NCBI GenBank assembly: GCA_963854735.1
Contig: OY978097.1
Coordinates: 2,046,001-2,110,000, forward strand
Direction: 5' to 3'
Source: Marvania coccoides
Taxonomy: Eukaryota > Chlorophyta > Trebouxiophyceae > Chlorellales > Chlorellaceae
DNA length: 64,000 nucleotides
The notes under the pieces: generated by a model
Told to the model about the DNA's origin: nothing
Seen by the model: the letters and a program-made list of their open reading frames with translations, nothing else
Database searches by the model: none
In this document: piece after piece, positions 32,692 to 43,858 of the stretch
Layout of the letters: each line of letters opens with the position of its first letter
Position numbering within the stretch: the stretch's first letter is position 1
Translations under genes and position numbers: made by a program

Positions 32692-34028
32692 ATGATCAAC
32701 TGCCTTGCCGCCACGCCCTGCTCCCTTCAGGCAAGATTATATTTTACGATGGGTTGGTTGCATTTTTTTGACACGATTGTCATCTCAATCGCGGTATTTC
32801 AGACATTTTGATGGGTGTATTAATTAATTATGCGCCAAAGCGTCCCTTTACACCTCTATTTTCGTCCTGCAGGCTCGCTGCGCTGTCGCCCCGTTGCAGC
32901 CTCTTCGCCGCCACAGCTTGAACGCCTCCCGCCTGGCAACTGTGCGGGTCTGCGCTGCCCCTGATGGGGTCACTCCTGAGCAGCAGCGCGCCATGGAGGA
33001 GGCCATGGCTAACCCCGACGTGCGTGCCAAAGTGGAGGCAATGGAGCAGCAAATGGCCAATCCGGAGGTGCAGCAGCAGATGGCACAAATGCAGGCGGTG
33101 GTAAGGAAGAGTAGACAAGCTCAGAAAAAACAGTACTGTTTCTAGAGTGAAAGGAAGGAGGAAAGAAGGCCGATGTACCCCCCCTCCCCCCCCCCCCCCT
33201 CCCCCGCTTCTAATACCCCCTCTTCTTCCTCTAAAGATGTCCAACCCGCAGTACCTGCAGCGCATGGCGGAGATGCGCGAGGACCCCGAGCTAAAGCCCA
33301 TCTTCGAGGAGATCAGGGCTGGTGGCATGGCAGCGATGATGAAGTACATGAGCAACCAAGAGTTTCTGACCAAGATCGGTGAGAAAATGGGGGACATTGA
33401 GCTGCCTCCTGGGGCAGGTGGCATGGCCCCCGCTGCCGCCGCCCCTGCGCCAGTGGTGAACAACATTCTTGACGCTGCCAAGTACGGCGACATTGAAGCT
33501 GTCGAAGGTGCGTAGGTCTGCTGCAGAGGGTGGATTTTCAACGTATTCTGCTTCTATATGCATAGAAACAACATAAATGAGCACACATAGGGGCTTTGTC
33601 GATTCAGCGCGGAAATAATAATATTTTCGAAGGGGGGATAATATTGTGCGTAAATGCCCATTTACTTACTGAACTGATGCTCTATAAAACTGACGCTCCC
33701 GCGTGCAGACTACATGGCGATTGGAAAAGGCGACCTGCGGGACGACAACGACAGGACCGCGCTGCACTACGCCGTGGCTTACGATCAAGGGGCAGCGGCA
33801 AAAGCTCTGATCGATCAAGGCGCGGACGTCAACGCGGTGGACGGCGCAGGAAACACCGCGCTTCACTTCGCTGCTGGATATGGGCGCGGGGAGGCTGTGG
33901 TAGCGCTGCTGCAGCTGGGAGCCAATAAGTCGTTAAAGAACGGCGATGGGTTGACGGCAGCTGACATTGTCAAGTCGGAGCCCCGCAACCCGCTCAACCA
34001 AAACGCTGAGATCCTGGTCATGCTGTAA
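32692..34028 (+). CDS. AKR2-like ankyrin protein with STI1-type helices, plastid-targeted?, 285 aa
   Basis: Exons 32692-32730, 32873-33100, 33237-33507 and 33709-34028. The first exon (13 codons) joins the second through a GC donor (gcaaga) to give [20 protein letters not shown], a good transit peptide. Then come the helical repeats [20 protein letters not shown] and [20 protein letters not shown], of the STI1/Hip type. An acidic linker and about three ankyrin repeats follow ([40 protein letters not shown]). STI1-like helices plus C-terminal ankyrins is the AKR2 layout. AKR2 is a cytosolic chaperone for plastid outer-envelope proteins. The transit-like leader is unexpected and may mean a stromal relative. 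Confidence 0.78.
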
Positions 34029-34565
34029 ATGGTGGGTTAGGTGGAAGACTCCTGTTGCGAGCTGAAATTTCAAAAATACATTTCATGCTTTGTTTCCTGG
34101 TTTCCCGTTATTAATGCTCTATTAATCGATTGTGTAATGCTTTTTTTTTTTTTGCCCTCGTTTGATTTGTAATTGATGATTTTAAGATCAATTTTATTTG
34201 CTAAATTGGCGGACATCTCGTCCGGCATGGTTGGTTTCATTTTGGTTCAGCGGGGCTGGACTACAAAATCAACCAGCGCTGTGCATCTGCCATGGCTGAA
34301 CGCCGATGCACCCATTGCCACTCCCGGAACGCTCATGGGCTGCGCGTTTGAGCAACAAAGACAAAATTCTTTCACGGGGAGCTGGCCGGTCAACCATGCA
34401 CTTTTCCCCCACCCAGATTATTATTTTTTCCCGCCTTTGGGCGTACACGCATTGGCTCTTAGTTGCAATTTTTTTAAATCTATTACACTACTCTGATTCA
34501 AGTGAGGGTGCGTGCCGCCACCCCGCCATCGCATCGGAATCCCAGAACGAGATAAATCGAGAAGT
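34029..34565. other. Spacer, 537 bp
   Basis: A T13 run at about 34141-34153 and moderately GC-balanced sequence upstream of the Toc34 start. A frame at 34173-34496 has no recognised domain. Confidence 0.5.
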
Positions 34566-36081
34566 ATGGCGGCCGAGCAGGGTGACTTCGATGAGGAGGT
34601 CTATGATGAAGTGGAATACGATGATGACGAGGAATATGATGTCGAAGCGGAGGACGGGATCATCGAGGAGGTGGAGGTGGATGAAGATGACCATGACGAG
34701 GGAGAAATTGGAGCTGAAGGTGCGCTGCCAGCTGGTGTTAATCCCCATTGCACGCATTGTTTCGCATTTTGCAAAACCGTCAATGCCCTCAATACACCTT
34801 CAAATGTTGGATCGATCGCTCGGCACTTTTTTCACACCACCGCTCTTGAAATGATCGTTTGCAGGCGACGATGAGGAAGAGCAGGGTGCTGGGGGAGGCG
34901 CTGGGGGTCAGGGCCAGATGTTATACATCCCCGGCCTCGGCTACATCCCGCTGTCCAGCCTGAACAGCATTCCTGGACTGAGGCAAGGCCCCACCGGCGT
35001 TGCAGCCGCCGCCGCCGCTGCTGCTCCGCCAGAGACCGAGCGCGAGTGGACGGGGCTGTCGGAGATGCCGGCCGTCACCCAGGAATCCATCGCCGACATG
35101 TTTGCGACGCTGAAAGAGGACGGCAAGGCGGAGCTGACGGTGCTGGTGTTGGGGCGCGGCGGCGCGGGCAAGAGCTCCACCATCAACTCCCTGCTGAACG
35201 AGCGCGTCGCCAACGTGCTGGCCTTCCAGCAGGACAATGCCAAGCCCGCAATGTTCTCCCGCCGCACCCCCGACGACTTTGTGTTGAACGTTATCGACAC
35301 GCCCTCCCTTCTCGAGCAGGACGCCTTTGCGCAGGGCCGGCTGCAGTCCATCGGCCAAGCGCTGGTCGACCGCGAGATCGACGTGGTGCTATACGTGGAC
35401 CGGCTGGACAACTACGCGGTGGATGCGCTGGACCAGGCCGTCATTTCTGGAGTCACTCAGGTGCTTGGGGCCGAGGTGTGGAACAATGTCGTGCTGTGCC
35501 TGACGCGCTCAAGCGAATCGTCTGCCCCCCCCGGGGTCGACTTTGAGGAGCACGTGGCGCGGCGGGAGGCCGACCTGAAGGCCGCCATCCTGGCCGGCGG
35601 GGGCGCCACCTCGGATGTGGCGGTGGCGCTGGTGGAAAACTCTTCGCGGTGCCCCACGAACGCGGACGGAGAGAAGGTGGTGCCCGGGGACGCGCCCTGG
35701 CTGGCGGATCTGATGGAGAAGATCGTGGACGTGGCTTTGAACGTGGGTCCGTTCGAGTATCAGCCGGAGAAGGCGGCCAAGGCGGCAGACCCCAACCGAC
35801 GCCGCAAGTGGCTGATCCCGCTGGTGGTGGCGGCGCAGGTGGTGGTCAAGCTGCTACTGGACCGGGTGATGGACGATGATGGGTGCAAGGGGGACTCCAA
35901 CGGGCCGTTTGATGCGCAGACGGTGAAGGAGCGGCGGGCAGAGCTCAAGGAGGAGCGACGACGCACAGCCAAGCGGCAGCAGAAGAGCAAGGCCACCAGC
36001 AAGGCGGTGGCGGAGTCCAGCTTCCTCAGCGACTCCTTCATCGACGATCTGGATGAGGATGAAGACGAGGACGACTTTTAA
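34566..36081 (+). CDS. Toc34-type chloroplast import GTPase with acidic N-terminus, 456 aa
   Basis: Exons 34566-34719 and 34865-36081. The first 65 residues are almost all acidic (EEVYDEVEYDDDEEYDVEAE). A Gly/Pro-rich hinge and the TOC GTPase domain follow: P-loop GRGGAGKSST at about 147-156, then VLNVIDTPSLL (DTP at 195-197). A single membrane helix near the C-terminus (WLIPLVVAAQVVVKLLLD, about 366-384) is the Toc34 tail anchor. Beyond it lies an unusual 70-residue Lys/Arg/Glu tail ending in DLDEDEDEDDF. Toc34 sits in the outer envelope and recognises transit peptides. Canonical Toc34 is about 310 aa without an acidic leader; acidic A-domains are a feature of Toc159. Antisense frames are shadows. 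Confidence 0.87.
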
Positions 36082-36316
36082 GTTTGTACGAAGCAATTTT
36101 ACGGTTGTTTCGAAATTTTAGTTTTTATTTTAGAGATGACCGCAAGCAAATAACGCAGCAGCAAAATTTTGAGAATACTTCTCATACTACCCAACGTTTC
36201 CCTTCTTCTCTGAGTCCTATGGGCCCGCACCCACTCAACCCTTAAAAAAACCTTCTTCAATTTATTATTACCGTCAGAAAAGGGGAAACTTTATTAATCG
36301 GTCAATACACAGGGCG
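36082..36316. other. Convergent 3' spacer
   Basis: Short AT-rich spacer shared by the 3' ends of Toc34 and LSm4. Confidence 0.5.
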
Positions 36317-36944
36317 TTAGTAGCTGCCCCTGCCTCGCCCTGGGCCTCCACCACGCCCACCTCGGAAATCGCCGCGCCCTCCTCCTCTGCCGCCGCCCTC
36401 ATACCGCCCACCACCGCCATCTGACCTTCCCCTGCCGCGGCCCCTGCCGCCACCCATCGGTCGCTTTTCGTCTCTCCGCAGATCGCTCTCCTTGGCCTTG
36501 TCCAGCACCTCGTCAGGCACCCGAAGGTACTTGATGGTGTTGCCACGAAGGTAGGCCTCAGGCATCCGCCAAAAACGATTGCCGTCCTGCGAGGAAATGG
36601 AATGCAAGATGAGGCTGTGAGAAGGTCACGAGCAGCGGGAGAAGTCGCAATGCCTGATTTTATCACGCTCACGCAAAGTATGAACTATCTCAACAGCAAC
36701 ATGACCTCAAAAAGGGATCGCGACCTACCTTGCTCGTGCAGATCACCTCCCGGAGGTGCATGTTCATCCAGCTGTCGCACTGCACCAGATGGCCGTTGTA
36801 TGTTTCGCCATTTTTCAGCTCCACGAGCTGCACCGACAGGGAATGGAGGCCGTTAGAGACAGGTTTTCAGTTGAATTTACAACAAAGAGCTTCACTTACC
36901 ACGGGGTGCCCTTGAGCGGTCTTTAGGAGTACCAATGGCAACAT
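36317..36944 (-). CDS. LSM4: U6 snRNA-associated Sm-like protein LSm4, 137 aa
   Basis: Exons 36944-36900 (45 nt), 36827-36729 and 36586-36317 give a protein starting [20 protein letters not shown]. The Sm1 motif is [20 protein letters not shown], the Sm2 motif is the segment [20 protein letters not shown], and an Arg-Gly-rich tail follows ([20 protein letters not shown]). This is the standard LSm4 build. LSm4 belongs to the LSm1-7 ring for cytoplasmic mRNA decay and the LSm2-8 ring on U6 snRNA. The RG tail is a usual methylation and P-body segment. The gene is head-to-head with the caprin-like gene, 267 bp apart. Confidence 0.95.
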
Positions 36945-37211
36945 TGCACGTCAATCTTTCCAAATGAAAACCAGGTGTCGAGCTGCCTTCTGAACCAATG
37001 ATAAAAAAATAAAAAACAACCCCTCTCTTTTTTATTTCTTGCTTCACTTTATGCAAGATGACGATTTGTAGAGAAATATAGATGCTGCGATTTTTTAATT
37101 AAAGGAATTTACTTTGGTTTTTGGACTCCATGCCGCCACGAGACTGAAAAATACTTTTCTCCGCGAAGCACAGCCGCTTTTGTATTATTTTTTTCGTGAT
37201 CAAAATCAAGG

Positions 37212-39007
37212 ATGGCTGGAGCGAAGCTCGCCAACGGCAGCGGCCCTCGCGGGGACAAGAAGGCTGAGCAAAAAGCAGCAAAAGAGATGAGCGAGTCCAC
37301 AGAGTCTCCCGTGCTCCAGGCTCTCGCAAAGCGGCTGAGAAACGCTAAGAAGAGGCTACGCGGCATCGAAGAGATCCAGGCCAAGGCTGACGCCGGCAAG
37401 GCTCTCAACCCAGACCAGGTGTGTGGGCTTCCAGATGACATTCGCGTTCACTCGCCTCCGCCGGGCTGTTCACGCCCAGACCCCGCCTGTTTCAGCTGAC
37501 GAATGCGCCCAAAACCCATTCTCACGCCCATCCATTCCTTTTCTCTCCCTCGTTGCAGGAGTCTGCCTTGGCGAGCCGTGTTGCCGTTTTGGCTGTGATT
37601 GACGAGCTGGAGCGCCTCGCTGGCGTCCTCTCGGAGCCGCTCAAGCAGGAGCTTGAGGCCACGGCCGCCGCGTCCCGCGCAGTGGGCGAGGCCGCTGCTG
37701 CCGCTGCCGCCGCTGCCACGGCAGCAGCCGCCCCGCCCCCTCCCCCGCCGCCCCCGCCCGCCAAGACCGACGAGGAGTGGGAGGCGGAGAAGGCCAAGGC
37801 GGTGGCCAAGGCGCGCGCCGACGCCAAGGCCGCTGCCAAGCGCGACGCCGAAGCGGAGGCCAAGCGGGCCGCACGCTCAGCGGTGGACGCCCTCTCCGAC
37901 CTGCTCTACTTCTCCAACGCCTTCGACCCTTACAATCCGTTCTCCGGCCAGGACCGCCACATGTGCCTGGCGTACGCCCAGCACGTCAGCTCTCCCTTGA
38001 CCCCGGAAGCTTTGGAAGTCCTGGGCTACGTTGGCAAAATGATGATGATGCGGCCCTTTGGGGTGGGGCTGAGCCACCGCGACGCGCTGGCGGCGTGCAA
38101 AGAGGTGGCGCTGCGGTACGTCACCGACCCCGCATCCGTGCTCTACCCCCACCTGCCCACCATGCCTGCCACCGGAGCAGCGCTGCGAGAAACGATCAAG
38201 CAGGTGAAAGGGCTGGAGTTCTACGGCGCGGCGCCGCCACCAGCGCCGGGCATGGCTGCCGCGCCCGTGGTGCCCGCTGCTGTCCCGGTGGCAGCGTCGC
38301 AGCCGGCGCAGCCGCCCCCGCAGCGAGGGCCATCGCCGCCGCCGCAGCCAGAGTCGCCTGTGGAGGTGCCCGTGGCTGCGGGCGGGGTGGCGGAGAACCT
38401 GCTGAACCGGTTCTTCGGCAGCGCGGCCGCAGGAGTGGCCCTCGATGCTGACTCTGCCGGCGTCAGCGCATTTGCCGCTGCTGCTGCTGCTGATGCGGCC
38501 CCCAAAAACTCGGGCCCGCCCGCGTTCGCTGGCGACTCCGATCTGGGCATCGAAGGCGTGCCGCTGGAGGACGCCGGTGAGGAGGTTTCTGCGCCAGAGC
38601 CTGGGGCGCTGCCTGTGCCCACGGCAGCCTCGGTGATGGCGCAAGGCCTCGCAAAGGGCCCGCCCGGCAGCAGCCGGGCGCCCCGGGTGGACGGCCCCCA
38701 GCGCACCCGCAGCGGCAGAGGCCCCCCGCAGGGCGGTCGCGGCGGGGGTGACGGCCGTGTCGGTGGGTACGACTCCGGGCGGGGGCGAGGAGGAGGCATG
38801 AACAGGGGCCAAGGCAGCAACGGAGACATTCAGGGAATGCGTGGGAGGGGCGGAGATGGAGGCCGGGGCAGGGGAGGCCGGCCAGGCGGCCGGGGCAGTG
38901 AATTTGGCAGCAGTGGCAGAGGAGAGGGCAGTGGAAGGGGCCGAGGAGGGGATGGAGGCCGCGGCAGGGGTCCTCCCCGCCCCCAGGGTCCTCCCTCGCA
39001 GCAGTAA
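37212..39007 (+). CDS. Caprin-like RNA-binding protein with RGG tail, 551 aa
   Basis: Exons 37212-37418 and 37559-39007. The N-terminus has the caprin-type helical block (ALAKRLRNAKKRLRGIEEIQ, then GKALNPDQESALASRVAVLA), seen in caprins and related plant proteins. A long Ala/Pro helix is followed by a second conserved helical segment (SAVDALSDLLYFSNAFDPYN). The C-terminal 110 residues are RGG/RG repeats (GRGGDGGRGRGGRPGGRGSE), typical of RNA binding and phase separation. Caprins act in stress granules and translational control; that role here is inference. Alanine tracts come from GCC/GCG repeats near 37690-37730. Large antisense frames on the minus strand are shadows of the GC-rich codons. 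Confidence 0.7.
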
Positions 39008-39532
39008 TACCACTCTTTGAATGATACAAAGTTACAAACAAAAAGTTAATTCCGACGAGGAGGGACCTTCCTTCACGAAGGGGACCCTTTTCCGTCTCAC
39101 CTCTTTTCCTGATTCATTTTCTTTATTTTCTGAGTTTTTCTTCTCCAGCTTCATCCTGTTTGCACACTACTTTATATTGCCAATACATTCATCGCTACAT
39201 TTTCGAGATTTTCCACGCTTTCGTTTGCTTGCGTCTCAAGGCAGACTAGACTCTCTTCATTACAAAGAATTTCACGTGGTCGTAAAAGAAGGGGGTACAT
39301 CCAATACCATAAATTTTCAGTAAAATCACGAAATTTGAACTGCTGCTTGTTCAAAGCCAAAAATTTAAAGAAAGAAATAATAAATTTGCTGTTTTTTCGT
39401 TGTTGACGAAAGCGGAAATGCCGCTGACTCCGTAGGGGCGATGGAAGATTTCTTGGATGAAACGCACACGCCAGCAGCCACTACCACTCTCTCCCCTCTC
39501 GTTTTCCTCCCCTACTCCCTCTTTCTCCCTCT
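39008..39532. other. Convergent 3' spacer, 525 bp
   Basis: AT-rich 3' regions of the caprin-like and Ca2+-ATPase genes. No additional feature seen. Confidence 0.5.
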
Positions 39533-42500
39533 TCACTCCAGCTTGGCCTTGGCCGCCGCCGCCGCCGCCGCCGCCCGCTTGTTCACAAAGTTCCTGCCCA
39601 CGAACTTGAGCACCTCGTCGATGAACACCACCGGCAGCGCGTACGCCACCACCAGCAGCCACTCGTTCAGCGAGAGAGGGACGATGGAGAACACGTCAGC
39701 CAGGACGGGGACATACAAAATCAAAAAGTGCAGCCCAAAGGACACGCACATGGCCACCATCAGCCACGGGTTGGTCCACAGCGGCACCGTCAGCAGGGAG
39801 TTGTCCTCCGATAGCGCGTTGGCCGCGTTGAACATCTCAATGGCCACCAGCACCGACAGCGACAGCGTGGACGCCTTGATCTTGCCCGCCGCAAAGTAGT
39901 CGCAGGGGGTGGCAAACGACACTGTGGTGGACCCCGCGGTGTAGGGCTGCGGGGAGAAGCCCTTCCAGGTGTGACACGCCTCCCAGGAGCGCAGCTGCGA
40001 GAAGGACACAATTGTGTGGCCGTCACCCGTCAAATCGATGCCCATGAAGGAGGCAGAGGTGTACCAGGTGACGAACACGCCCACGGTGGCGAACCCCACG
40101 TAGGCGCCTACCACCAGCCACCTGAACAGGATCCAGGGGGTGATGAAGTGGTCGGCGGCGCGGCGGGGGGGCTTGGTCATAATATCGGGGTCGGGGCGGT
40201 TAAAACCCAGCGCGGTGGCGGGCGGGCCGTCGGTCACCAGGTTCACCCACAGCAGCTGCACCGGGATGAGGCCCTCTGGCAGCCCCAGTGCCGCCGACAG
40301 GAAGATGGAGGCTACTTCACCGATGTTTGAGGAGATCATGTACCGAATGAAGGCCTTCATGTTGTCGTAGATCGCGCGCCCCTCCTCCACCGCCGCCACC
40401 ACCGTCGCGAAGTTGTCGTCCGCCAGCACCATGTCAGACGCCTGCTTGGCCACCTCGGTGCCGGCGATGCCCATGGCCACCCCAATGTCCGCCAGTTTCA
40501 GCGCGGGGGCGTCGTTCACGCCGTCTCCCGTCATCGCCGTCACCTCCCCCATCTCCTTCAGCAGCCGCACGATGTCCTGCTTGTGCCGCGGCTCCGCACG
40601 GGAGAAGCACAGCCCGCCCGGGTGCGCCAGCACCGCGCGCCGCTCCTCCCAGGGCAGCGCAGCGAACTGGGTGCCGGTGAGGGAGCGCGCGGAGATATCG
40701 TCGCCAGCGTCAAACACCCCGATGTCTCGGCACACCGCCTCAGCGGTGATCTTGTTGTCGCCGGTGATCACGAGCACGCGAATGCCCGCAGCGTGGCAGT
40801 CTGCGATGGCGGACGCCACCTCCGGGCGAGGGGGGTCTCTCAGCCCGGCCATGCCCACGAAGGTGAGCCCGGATTCGATTGCTGAGTAGCGGGAGGGGTC
40901 GGCCAAGAGGGCGTGAGCGGGGTGGACCTCTGAGCCGTCGTAGCCGGCCAGCTCGCCCATGAGCTCGGAGGCGGGCTTGACGGCGAAGGCCAGCAGGCGC
41001 AGCGCGTGGCCGGCCTTGGCGTCCATCACTCTGTTTGAGAAAAGGGAAGAAAGGAAGCACCCGTTGAAAAATAAACAGATTTTCTATTTTTTGTAAAGTG
41101 ATAAGAATATTTGGGAAATAAAAATATACAATGCAGCGTTCTCACTTCTCCAGGCGCTCCCTGGCAGCGCCATCCAGCGCCACCACTCGGCCGTCGGACA
41201 GCATCAGCTTGGTGCACCGCTGCAGCACGCACTCCGCAGCGCCCTTCACCATCAAAACGTTGGCGCCGCTGCCCCTCACGCCCTGACCGCCGCCGCCGCT
41301 GCTCACCTCGGGCGTCCTCTCCTTCCTGGAGCCGAAAGAGAACAGCCGAGCGGAGCGGGTAGCGGGCCCAGTAGAACGCTGGCTGTTGGCCTCCTCCACT
41401 CCGTCCTCCCGCTGCTGCGCTGACAGCGTGGAGGTTTGCCTGCTGGCGGTGCCAGCAGGGGCGGCCTCGGGGCGGCACAGCACGCTCATTGATTTGCGAT
41501 CCCGGTCAAATTCCAGGGTCGCCAGCTTCTCGTACCGGGCGGCGTAGTGCGCGCACGCCCCCGCGGGCTCGGCCTCGCGGTTGCCCCGGATGGCCACCTG
41601 CACCGCGGGCGTCGCCACCCCGATCTTCTCCGCCAGCACCAGCAGCGCCGCCTCGGTGGGCTGCCCGATGGCCTTGTACACGCCGTGCTTGCGGTCCAGC
41701 CGCGCGTCGTTGCACAGCGCGCACACCTCCGCTGCGGTCACCAGCGCGGGGTCCAGCGCGGTGGCCCCCACGATGCTGCCAGCGTCGGGGTCAAAAGTGG
41801 AGCCGTCAACCTCCAAGTCGCGTAGCGCAGCAGGCGCAGGACCGAACGCCACCAGCGTGACCGCGCTCATCTGGTTGGTGGTCAGCGTGCCGGTCTTGTC
41901 AGAGCAGATCACCGTGGTGCAGCCCAGCGTCTCAACCGATGGGAGCTGCCGCACGATGGCGTTGCGCTTGGCCATCTTGCGGGTGCCCAGCGCCAGGCAG
42001 GTGGTGATCACAGCGGGAAGGCCCTCGGGGATGGCCGCCACGGCCAGCGCCACCGCCACCTTGAAGTAGAAAGTGGCCTTGCCCAGCGAGAACTGGACGG
42101 TGGCAAAATCGGGCAGCCAGGAGGACCCAGGCACCAGCTTGAAGCTCAGGAAGTGGTGCACGTTGATGAGCCACACCAGGATACACACCGCCAGGATGGC
42201 TTTGGCCAGCCCCTCCCCAAACTCGTCCAGTTTTCGCTTCAGCGGCGTGTCGGAGTCCTCATCAGCAGCCTCCTCAATCTGCTCCTGAATTTTGCCGATC
42301 TCTGTGGCCATGCCCGTGGAGTTGACGATGGCCAGCGCGGAGCCGCTGGCGATGCCGGTGCCAGAGAATAGCATGGTCTCTTTCGACTGCAGCTCGCAGT
42401 TCTCAGGGGCCACAGCCCCGGCGGTCTTCTGCACGGCCACAGACTCCCCTGTGAGCGCAGACTGCTCGGCGCGCAGGATGGCGGTCTTCAGGCGCAGCAC

Positions 42501-43112
42501 ACGGGCGTCCGCGGGCACGCGATCCCCCGCCACTACCTCGATGATGTCACCCGGCACCAGCTCACGAGCAGGGAGCTCAGGAATGTGCTTGCCGCCGCGA
42601 ATCACGCGCGCGGTCTCCGCCGACATCTCTTTCAGCGCCTCCAGCGCGTTCTCCGCGTTGGACTCCTGCCACACGCCCACCGCGGCGTTGAGCACGAGGA
42701 TGAGCAGAATGACGGCGGGCTCGATGAACGCTCTCAGCCCCTCGTCGCCGCCCTCGCCCTCGAAGAACGCCAGCGCAAAAGACACTCCAGCCGCCAGCAG
42801 CAGGATCTGTTGGTTGCGGAATGGGGGAGAGAGTGGGAGGGGTCATCAGAGAGGGATAATGAGGGAGCGGCACAAGGAAAAAATGGAAAAAGGAATAAAA
42901 TTTACCTTGACGAGGGTGTCATCAAACTGCTGCAAGATCAGGGCCCACATTGAGGGTGCGGGAGGCTTTGTGAGCTCGTTGTAGCCGTAGGTTTCGAGCC
43001 GCTGTTGGACATCAGAATCCTCTAGTCCGATCGAAGCGTCTGTCACTCCATGGTGCGCCAGAGTCTCATCGGGGGTGGCAGCCCACGCGGGGAACACGTC
43101 AGTGCCCGTCAT
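39533..43112 (-). CDS. SERCA/ECA-type P2A Ca2+-ATPase, 1121 aa
   Basis: Exons 43112-42906, 42806-41146 and 41030-39533 join in phase. The pump has every P-type block: TGES in the actuator (about residue 188), PEGL in M4 (about 329), DKTGTLT with the phosphorylated Asp at about 372, KGAAE for ATP binding, and [12 protein letters not shown] in the hinge. The opening ([29 protein letters not shown]) is the SERCA cation-ATPase N-domain. It imports Ca2+ into the ER or a related store. About 67 Ser/Thr/Arg/Gly-rich residues (about 517-583) are inserted in the nucleotide-binding domain before KGAAE. The C-terminus is an Ala/Lys helix with no KDEL. Confidence 0.95.
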
Positions 43113-43653
43113 TGCCCAAAACCAGGCCGCTTTATCACTGTTTTCCCACTGACAAAGACGCTCGCTTGATCGTCAAAAAGTGGGGAAGTGAAGCAGCGGG
43201 AACAGGGCGTGTCTGTGGATTAAAAGTTTAAAGTGGATAGTTGTAATATGAAAAATATTGATTATAACGCCGTTTTGAGGCTAAATACGGCCAACTGCAA
43301 AAAACGTTGAAAAAGAAAGGGAGGAACAAGTGTGCCTGTCCCGGACACTCCCAAATCTCAACAGCACGCTCCATATGCAGCATGGTTGCATACCCAAGGA
43401 TGGACAGTTCGCACTTACACAATCCTCATTACCTATTCTGGCTGCATCACACACACCCTGACGACAAAGCTGCTTACAGACTGTGGCCTCAACCACACAG
43501 AAATTTCCTCCACAGTACGTAAAATCCACATCCTCACAGCCACTTACAATAGCAGCTTAATTTCCACTCGAAGACACCTGACCTCCCGCCTCCCGCATGC
43601 CCCCCTACCTCCACCCCCACCCCCACCTGCCCCAGCATCAGGGATCGACTAAA
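43113..43653. other. Promoter and spacer upstream of the Ca2+-ATPase
   Basis: AT-rich to mixed sequence with a CCACCC-rich stretch near 43604-43630. No gene recognised. Confidence 0.45.
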
Positions 43654-43729
43654 ACTTCACCCCCCCTTTCCATAGGGGCAATTTATTGCCCCTTCAGTCA
43701 TCCCCCTTGTTTTTTTTGTTTTTTTTTTC
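43654..43729 (-). repeat. 56-bp dispersed repeat with T-rich tract, copy 2
   Basis: Bases 43654-43709 are the reverse complement of the unit at 29549-29604 with three differences in 56. The following T-rich tract (43710-43728) corresponds to the poly(A) beside copy 1, so both copies carry the A-rich tract on the same end. The centre is a clean inverted repeat here (GGGGCAATTTATTGCCCC). The repeat shows no coding potential. Confidence 0.75.
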
Positions 43730-43858
43730 CTTTTCTTTTCCCGTTTGCTCTCTCCTGAGGGCGCTCATAAGGCGCGCAAATCGCGCAATTGGGGCGGCGC
43801 CACGTGCGGATGTGGCGGTGCTGGGCAGGGACGAGAACTACATCCTATATTGGGCATA

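Noticed and set aside
37877..39013. 378-codon minus-strand frame
   Set aside because: Shadow of the caprin-like RGG gene; no motif, biased composition.
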